From Bacteroidota bacterium (lineage in GTDB: Bacteria > Bacteroidota > Bacteroidia > Chitinophagales > Chitinophagaceae): a stretch of 19,253 nt of DNA. The notes under the pieces are model-generated. The model was not told the DNA's origin. It was given only the letters and a program-made list of their open reading frames with translations, and did no database searches. Of the stretch, positions 13,915 through 19,253 are shown in pieces. The stretch lies in the NCBI GenBank assembly GCA_023426425.1, contig JAFAAT010000047.1, positions 1 through 19,253 of the forward strand. The letters are read 5' to 3'. Made by a program: the position numbers and the translations under genes. How positions within the stretch are numbered: position 1 is the first letter of the stretch; each line of letters opens with the position of its first letter.

Positions 13915-16900
13915 ATGCAATTGAAATCAATTTGCCTTCTGCTCGCCTTCTCAGGCAGCATGCTCTATCATCCTCCGTCCAATGCCGGAGAATTCGGGTC
14001 ACAAAGGGAGCTTCAATTCCTCACTAACAACGGTCAGATCATTGACCAGTACCACAACCGAAGAGCGGACATCGACTTTCAGCTCAAGGCACACTCTGGG
14101 TTGAATGTGTTCGTCAGTAGCACTGGATTGCACTATCAATGGGCAACGCCGGCAACTGAAACGCCACAGCCAGCTAGCCGTAGGATCGACAGCGATTCAT
14201 TGCAGCTACTTTCAAAAATAAAGATGTACAGAATGGACGTGACACTAATGGGAGCAAACGCAGCTGCACAAATCCTCACCGAGGAAAAAAGTTCCTACTC
14301 TGAGCGGCATTACACTCCCGGCAGTGACGGCAGTCTCGTTGAATCCTTCAGAAAGATTACATACAAGAACATTTACCCCAATATCGACTGGGTCCTGTTT
14401 CTCAAGAATCAAACCCTGGAGTATGAATTTATAGTACACCCTGGCGGCAAACCAACCGACATCAAAATCGCATATGGTGGTTGCGAATCGCTCCACATCA
14501 ACAAGGACGGAAGTCTTACTGCCCGAACGCCGTTAGGAACAATCAATGAAAAAGCACCATTTTCATTTGATGAGATAGGAAATATCGTACACACCGCTTT
14601 CCGGCAGAACGGCAACATTATCAGCTTTGAAGTTGCTGATGGGTACAACGGTGTTTTGACTATTGATCCTGCGATAGAGTGGGCGACCTACTTCGGTGGC
14701 ACATTGTATGATAGAATCAATCAAATCGCTACAGACCAGCAAGGCAGTGTATATGCAACCGGAGCCACAGCAAGTACAGCTAACATAGCTACCACCGGCA
14801 GCTATCAGTATACCTATGCAGGAGGTACCGGAGGCGCCAGCTATCTCGGTGATGCATTCCTCACCAAATTTGATGCAGCCGGTAATTGTATTTGGTCAAC
14901 CTATTTTGGTGGCCCTACCATTGATCAGGGGTGGGGTGTGGCAATCGACTACTCGGGCAAACCAGTGATATCCGGCATTACAAACAGCAATGCTGATATC
15001 AGCAGCCCTGGCGCCTGGCAATCCGCACTTGCAGGAGGCTACGATAACTTTCTCGCAAAGTTCGACACTAGTGGCCAGCGCATTTGGTCCACGTACTTCG
15101 GAGGTACTGGCAATGAAAATACCGCTTCCTCAGTTGCGACGGATACAGCGGGCAATATCTACCTCGCAGGGCTTACCAATAGCGCCAACGGAATTTCAAC
15201 ACCCGGCGCATACCAGACCACAATAGGTGCAGGTAATGATTGCTTTCTCGCAAAGTTTGACAGCTTAGGAAATCGCGACTGGGCTACCTACTACGGAGGG
15301 AATTCTCATGATTACCTCTATTCCGTCAGATCAGATACCAAAGGGAACCTTTATATCTGCGGCTATACAAGAAGCACGACAGGGATAGCCACTGCCAATG
15401 TTCACCAAGCAGCGCTTTCGGGCATGGATGATGGCTTTTTAGCAAGGTTTGATAATTCCGGGCAACTGGTCTGGGGAACCTACTATGGAGGTCCAGCGAA
15501 TGATCGGGTCTATGGGCTTGCTATTAATGACTCGGGCATGGTGTACACCTTGGGTGGAACTGGTAGCGCTACAAACATCGCAAGTCCCAACGCATATCAA
15601 ACCGCGCCTGGCGATATCCAGGATATCTACTTTGCAAAATTCGATAGTACTGGTCAGCGCATTTGGGGCAGCTATTTTGGAGGCCCAGGCACTGAAACGG
15701 CATATTCAGGCATCGGTTTGGGGATAACAGGGGATATCTACATCTCAGGTGGTACCGGCAGCACTTCAACGATAGCTACACCAGGTGCGTTCAAGCAAAC
15801 ACTTGAAGGCAGTACTGATATCTTCCTCTGCCGCTTCACACCTGGTGGACAGAGAGTTTGGGGAAGCTACGTCGGTGGAACCGACCTTGACCAGGCCTTT
15901 TCTCTGTCAACAGATCATCTGGGCAATGTTTATGTTGCTGGTCAAACCAATTCGTCTACTGGTATAGCAACAGCCCAGGCGCACCAGGCGTCCTTTTCAG
16001 GAGGCATGTACGACGGGGCGCTAATAAAAATCGCAGATTGTGACACCCCGGTAATCGCTGTGCCTCTTACTGGTCCCTCCATGGTCTGCCCCGGCGGAAG
16101 CTACACTTACTCGGTCGCACCAGTCGCCAACGCCACAACCTATCTCTGGACTCTTCCCGGCGGCTGGTCAGGCTCAAGCACAACGAGCTCAATAACAGTG
16201 ACCGCTTCAGATTCCGCTGGCTTCATCTCTGTGGCAGCAGCCAATGGCTGCACCGCAGGTATTCCTGACAGCCTTCAGGTAGATATGGAGTTAGTGGCCA
16301 CAATTAATCCCTCCGGCAATCATGCCATCTGCGACCAGGACAGCCTGCTGCTCACAGCGCCCAACGATCCTTCCTATACATGGAACTGGTTGTTGAACGG
16401 CCAGCCTGTCAATGGTGCCACAACTCATGAGCTTTATGCCACACAGGCGGGCAGCTATGCCGTCGTGGTCTCTAATGGTACCTGCACCGACACATCTGCG
16501 GTCGATACTTTAACCGTACATGCGCTACCTAATCCGGTAATCACGCAGACCGGAATGGATCTCTCCACAGACAGTTTTGTATCGTACCAGTGGAGCTACA
16601 ACGGTACACCTATCACAGGCGCTACAGGTCAGACTCATACCGCAATTGCTGATGGAGACTATTCGGTTACAGTTACCGACACTAACGGATGCACGGCTAC
16701 TTCAGCCAGTTTTACCGTCATCACTTCCATCAGGGAGATTCAGAAAAGCAGGATAACAGTCTATCCAAATCCAGCCACTACACAGCTGCACATAGACTCT
16801 GAGAACGCAATTCAAGGGCAGGTCCTGAGCCTGGATGGCCGTGTAGTGATGCAGCTGCACAATGGCGCGAACAACATTGAAGCTCTGACTGCCGGCGTTT

Positions 16901-16968
16901 ACACTATTCAGCTGTTTATTGATGGCGAACAAGCCCTGAATACCCGCCTCGTTAAACTCAATCAATAA
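13915..16968 (+). CDS. SBBP-repeat (seven-fold) T9SS type A-sorted secreted protein
   Basis: 1017-aa protein exported by Sec and then by T9SS to the cell surface. A signal peptide (QLKSICLLLAFSGSML) is followed by a DUF7948-like domain (about 30-250; FLTNNGQIIDQYHN, FRKITYKNIYPNIDWVLF, IDPAIEWATYFGG). Seven SBBP repeats of about 65 aa follow (256-708), each opening W-x-x-Y-[FVY]-G-G and holding a GNxYxxG-type and a FLxKFD-type strand, probably one seven-bladed propeller. Two Ig/PKD-like modules with Cys pairs (about 710-925) precede the T9SS type A domain (ITVYPNPATTQLHI, LSLDGRVV, GVYTIQLF). The ATG at 13915 starts the signal peptide directly. A surface adhesion or binding function is inferred; no catalytic motif is visible. 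Confidence 0.9.
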   Translation: MQLKSICLLLAFSGSMLYHPPSNAGEFGSQRELQFLTNNGQIIDQYHNRRADIDFQLKAHSGLNVFVSSTGLHYQWATPATETPQPASRRIDSDSLQLLSKIKMYRMDVTLMGANAAAQILTEEKSSYSERHYTPGSDGSLVESFRKITYKNIYPNIDWVLFLKNQTLEYEFIVHPGGKPTDIKIAYGGCESLHINKDGSLTARTPLGTINEKAPFSFDEIGNIVHTAFRQNGNIISFEVADGYNGVLTIDPAIEWATYFGGTLYDRINQIATDQQGSVYATGATASTANIATTGSYQYTYAGGTGGASYLGDAFLTKFDAAGNCIWSTYFGGPTIDQGWGVAIDYSGKPVISGITNSNADISSPGAWQSALAGGYDNFLAKFDTSGQRIWSTYFGGTGNENTASSVATDTAGNIYLAGLTNSANGISTPGAYQTTIGAGNDCFLAKFDSLGNRDWATYYGGNSHDYLYSVRSDTKGNLYICGYTRSTTGIATANVHQAALSGMDDGFLARFDNSGQLVWGTYYGGPANDRVYGLAINDSGMVYTLGGTGSATNIASPNAYQTAPGDIQDIYFAKFDSTGQRIWGSYFGGPGTETAYSGIGLGITGDIYISGGTGSTSTIATPGAFKQTLEGSTDIFLCRFTPGGQRVWGSYVGGTDLDQAFSLSTDHLGNVYVAGQTNSSTGIATAQAHQASFSGGMYDGALIKIADCDTPVIAVPLTGPSMVCPGGSYTYSVAPVANATTYLWTLPGGWSGSSTTSSITVTASDSAGFISVAAANGCTAGIPDSLQVDMELVATINPSGNHAICDQDSLLLTAPNDPSYTWNWLLNGQPVNGATTHELYATQAGSYAVVVSNGTCTDTSAVDTLTVHALPNPVITQTGMDLSTDSFVSYQWSYNGTPITGATGQTHTAIADGDYSVTVTDTNGCTATSASFTVITSIREIQKSRITVYPNPATTQLHIDSENAIQGQVLSLDGRVVMQLHNGANNIEALTAGVYTIQLFIDGEQALNTRLVKLNQ

Positions 16969-16974
16969 CTCTTC

Positions 16975-17005
16975 TAAGTGTTGGCTCAATAAGAGCCAAC
17001 ACTTA
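16975..17005 (+). terminator. Perfect 13-bp stem-loop between the two T9SS genes
   Basis: TAAGTGTTGGCTC pairs perfectly with GAGCCAACACTTA around AATAA. It begins 6 nt after the SBBP gene stop and ends 19 nt before the next start. No U-tract follows, as with the stem at 9807. Confidence 0.6.
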
Positions 17006-17024
17006 CTCTCTAAAACTTAATACA

Positions 17025-18041
17025 ATGAAGAGAATTTTAGTTTTCGCTTTATTGCTGTCTTTCTCTCAGGCCTCAGCTCAACCAGAAGAAAGACTCTGGA
17101 TGTTTGGAGATCATGTGGTGCTTGATTTTGCTACCAATCCACCGCAGGTGGGCACAATGCCAAATTCGGGAGGAGGTCCTCCCTACCATAACTTTCAACG
17201 CTCAGGTGCGGTTTGTGACCAGAACGGGCAACTGCTTTTCTGGGTAAAGTTGCTGCACAACCCCGGAAATGGAGGGGATACAATAAGAAACGTCCTCACT
17301 GCATCCGGATTCAAAATGCCCAACAGCGACCTTGTAACTAACCTGCAGGGGAGCGGTGTCCCACTGATTGTTCCGGCACCTGCCAATGCCCAACAGTACT
17401 ACATCTTCTACGTCAAAAACGGGGCACTGCTCTATAGCGTACTCGACATGACACTCAACAACGGACAGGGTGATATCCTCCCCGGAAAAAAGAATCTTAG
17501 GCTGACTAACTGGTCTACAGTCTCAAGCCTTAAGCTTATGGCAGCGCCGGGGTGCACCGGCATCTGGGTGGTTGTTCGCAACAGGACTGCCAATGAATTC
17601 TTTAGCTTCAAACTCACTGATACTGGCGTATACTCCAAACCAGCTGTATCAGAAGCTGGCACCCTGCCACTCAATTATTATGAGCCCGCTAATGAATGGA
17701 ATACATTCTCAGGGGTAATGAAGTTAAATCCTGCAGAAACCATGGTTGCGGTAGCCTCCAACGGCAGCCTGGATTATGTAACTGAAAAAGGAGGGCTTGA
17801 GCTTTTTGACTTTGAAAAATGCAGTGGTAAACTTAGTAATCCACGACTACTGGACACAGGTTCCTGGTATGGAGTCTGCTTCTCTCCTGACGGCAGCAAA
17901 CTTTATGCTACTAAAATATTCGAGCGAACGCTCTACCAGTTTGATCTAAGCCTCCTCCCCAACCTCGCAGCTGTGTCTGCCTCCAAAACGCTGCTGCTCA
18001 CCAATCCCTCCTACGGGACTATGTCATTGAGTAAGTATTAG
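17025..18041 (+). CDS. N-terminal beta-propeller part of a T9SS type B protein, cut by an in-frame TAG
   Basis: 338 codons from the ATG at 17025. A signal peptide (MKRILVFALLLSFSQASA) is followed by a propeller-like region typical of the gliding-motility-associated family: RLWMFGDHVVLDFATNPP, ACTGIWVVV-like blade (PGCTGIWVVVRNR), and VCFSPDGSKLYAT with a WD40-style blade end. It stops with TAG at 18039-18041 in the middle of a blade (YGTMSLSKY, stop, LGDIKQGNDGKLYIG), where relatives normally read on. The frame after the stop is the same, so this is the front part of a longer protein. Alone it would lack the PKD domain and sorting signal and could not be anchored by T9SS. A single base change (for example CAG to TAG) explains it. 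Confidence 0.85.
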   Translation: MKRILVFALLLSFSQASAQPEERLWMFGDHVVLDFATNPPQVGTMPNSGGGPPYHNFQRSGAVCDQNGQLLFWVKLLHNPGNGGDTIRNVLTASGFKMPNSDLVTNLQGSGVPLIVPAPANAQQYYIFYVKNGALLYSVLDMTLNNGQGDILPGKKNLRLTNWSTVSSLKLMAAPGCTGIWVVVRNRTANEFFSFKLTDTGVYSKPAVSEAGTLPLNYYEPANEWNTFSGVMKLNPAETMVAVASNGSLDYVTEKGGLELFDFEKCSGKLSNPRLLDTGSWYGVCFSPDGSKLYATKIFERTLYQFDLSLLPNLAAVSASKTLLLTNPSYGTMSLSKY

Positions 18042-19253
18042 CTGGGAGACATCAAGCAGGGCAACGATGGTAAGTTGTATATCGGCAATAACTCCAACCT
18101 CACTTCTGCCATGCATGTCGTTCATGCACCAAACGCTCCTGGTTTGGCATGCACTGCCATAACCGATGGATTCATGCTCCCCATCGGCAGCGAAACAGGC
18201 CTCAACCTTCCACTAGATATCATCCACGCACCGCCAGGTCCGGATACGGTCTACAGCTCCTGGTCAGCATTCGCCTGCTTCCGCGATAGTCTGCTGCTTG
18301 AAGCTCCTGCTGGGTTTAGCTGCTACAACTGGAATGACTCCATAGACAGCGACACACTTAAGGTCTATGAATCCGGCACCCACATCCTCCGCTACACCGC
18401 AAGTGGCTGCATCCAGCATATCGATACAGTCTCCGTGTTTTTTCATAAGCTGCCTATACTCGGGCCCGAAAACTATTCCTGTCCCAATGAAACCAAAGGC
18501 AGAATCTGGATACAACCACAGGATGATGACACCACCCAATTCTGCTACACCTGGAAAACGGCTACCGGAGATACACTTCGCTCATTGCTGAGCAGGAATG
18601 GTGATACGCTTAAGAACCTCTATCCCTGCGATTACACCCTGAACATAGCCGTTCCCTTCAGCGGCTGCGACACCAACCTCTATTTCACCATCCATGCGTT
18701 GCCCGCACCCCTGGCTTCATTTGATATCCCGGATACAATCTGCATCAATGAAGAAGTAGTTTTCGAAAACACGGCTGCCACTCCACTCTGGAATTGGATA
18801 CTAAGCGACGGCAGCATCGATAAACAAAAGCATCTAACCACCAGCTTTCCCAGTCCGGGAATGTACACTATAGCCCTTGCAGTAAAGAACATCGAGGGCT
18901 GCACAGACACCCTTGCGCAATCCTTTGAAGTGAAACACCTCGATCTGCGTCTCGAAGCATCGAAAGAGCTTGCCAACAGGGGCGAACGCATAGAACTCGA
19001 AGCATCTGCTATTCAGAATTTTACGGTCACCGCCTGGCACCCTGCAGAGTTATTTACAAACCAGCATGCGCAGCAGCAATGGTACCACCTCGACACTACC
19101 CGTACCATTATCGTTCATGGCATCTCAGATGCCGGTTGCAAAGACACCGCCTCAGTCACAGTCTACCAACATCCTGTGATCCGCATGCCCACAGCATTCA
19201 GTCCCAACGGCGACGGCATCAACGACGTCTTTCGTCCGGTCGTCGGCGGAGAA
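18042..19253 (+). pseudogene. C-terminal part of the same protein: PKD domain and T9SS type B (gliding motility-associated) domain, runs off the window
   Basis: The frame of the 17025 gene continues after the TAG for 404 codons with no further stop to the window edge. It begins by finishing a propeller blade (LGDIKQGNDGKLYIGNNSNL), then carries several Cys-paired beta-sandwich modules, a PKD-like piece (ASFDIPDTICINEEVVFEN, then PLWNWILSDGS and FPSPGMYTIAL) and the start of the gliding-motility C-terminal domain (PTAFSPNGDGINDVFRPV), the T9SS type B signal. Coding character, domain order and frame are intact, so the lesion is probably a single recent nonsense mutation or a base-call error. 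As no start codon with a signal peptide follows the stop, this half is unlikely to be made separately. Confidence 0.85.

Noticed and set aside
13050..18041. The abnormal tRNA as a suppressor of the TAG at 18039
   Set aside because: Its anticodon is CAA, which reads UUG; nothing suggests CUA decoding.
1..19253. CRISPR arrays, insertion sequences or integrase genes
   Set aside because: I see no regularly spaced repeats, no transposase or recombinase motifs and no IS-type terminal repeats in the window.

Overview
The window looks like a chromosomal segment of a Bacteroidota bacterium, probably in or near Chitinophagales/Chitinophagaceae. The reasons are two type IX secretion system (T9SS) cargo proteins with type A and type B sorting domains, SBBP/DUF7948 and PKD-like architectures, Bacteroidota-type families (DUF3347, DUF6122, haem-binding domain), weak Shine-Dalgarno sequences and promoter elements of the TAnnTTTG type. 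The genus cannot be named from sequence alone.

Region 1 (1-9798, all +) is a copper-handling locus. In order it holds: the C-terminal part of a di-haem cytochrome c peroxidase/MauG-like protein; an AraC-type regulator whose N-terminus is an HMA-like domain with a CxxC pair; a RES-domain protein; a CopA-type P1B-ATPase; a CopZ-like chaperone; a candidate 18-residue Cys-Cys peptide; a DUF3347 lipoprotein; a small c-type haem-binding membrane protein; a periplasmic HMBD-DUF3347 fusion; and a large Met/His-rich multicopper oxidase with a C-terminal barrel-like extension resembling CopB/PcoB. Two similar 42-bp elements (about 31 of 42 positions identical, no gaps) stand just upstream of copA and copZ. 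The copA copy contains two TGTAAC half-sites exactly 21 bp apart. They are good candidates for the operator of the HMA-AraC regulator. The likely logic is: cytosolic copper sensing, export by the ATPase fed by the chaperone, then periplasmic capture (HMBD, DUF3347) and Cu(I) oxidation.

Region 2 (9807-12872) holds a strong stem-loop, a DUF6122 membrane protein (+), and three minus-strand genes: a class A beta-lactamase-like serine hydrolase with a degenerate third motif, a five-helix membrane protein of the DUF2269/CopD-like kind, and a tyrosinase-superfamily-like protein in which one expected CuB histidine is replaced.

Region 3 (12990-13914) is mostly non-coding. It has a minus-strand tRNA-Leu(CAA)-like gene with a normal anticodon-to-3' half but an aberrant 5' half, followed by a rho-independent terminator; a small Xre-type regulator; and a consensus Bacteroidota promoter upstream of a 105-nt nested palindrome.

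Region 4 (13915-19253, +) holds a seven-repeat SBBP protein with a T9SS type A sorting domain, and a propeller/PKD/T9SS type B protein whose reading frame is cut by a single in-frame TAG at 18039. The frame then stays open for 1.2 kb to the window end, so this is a recent nonsense mutation, a sequencing error or readthrough.
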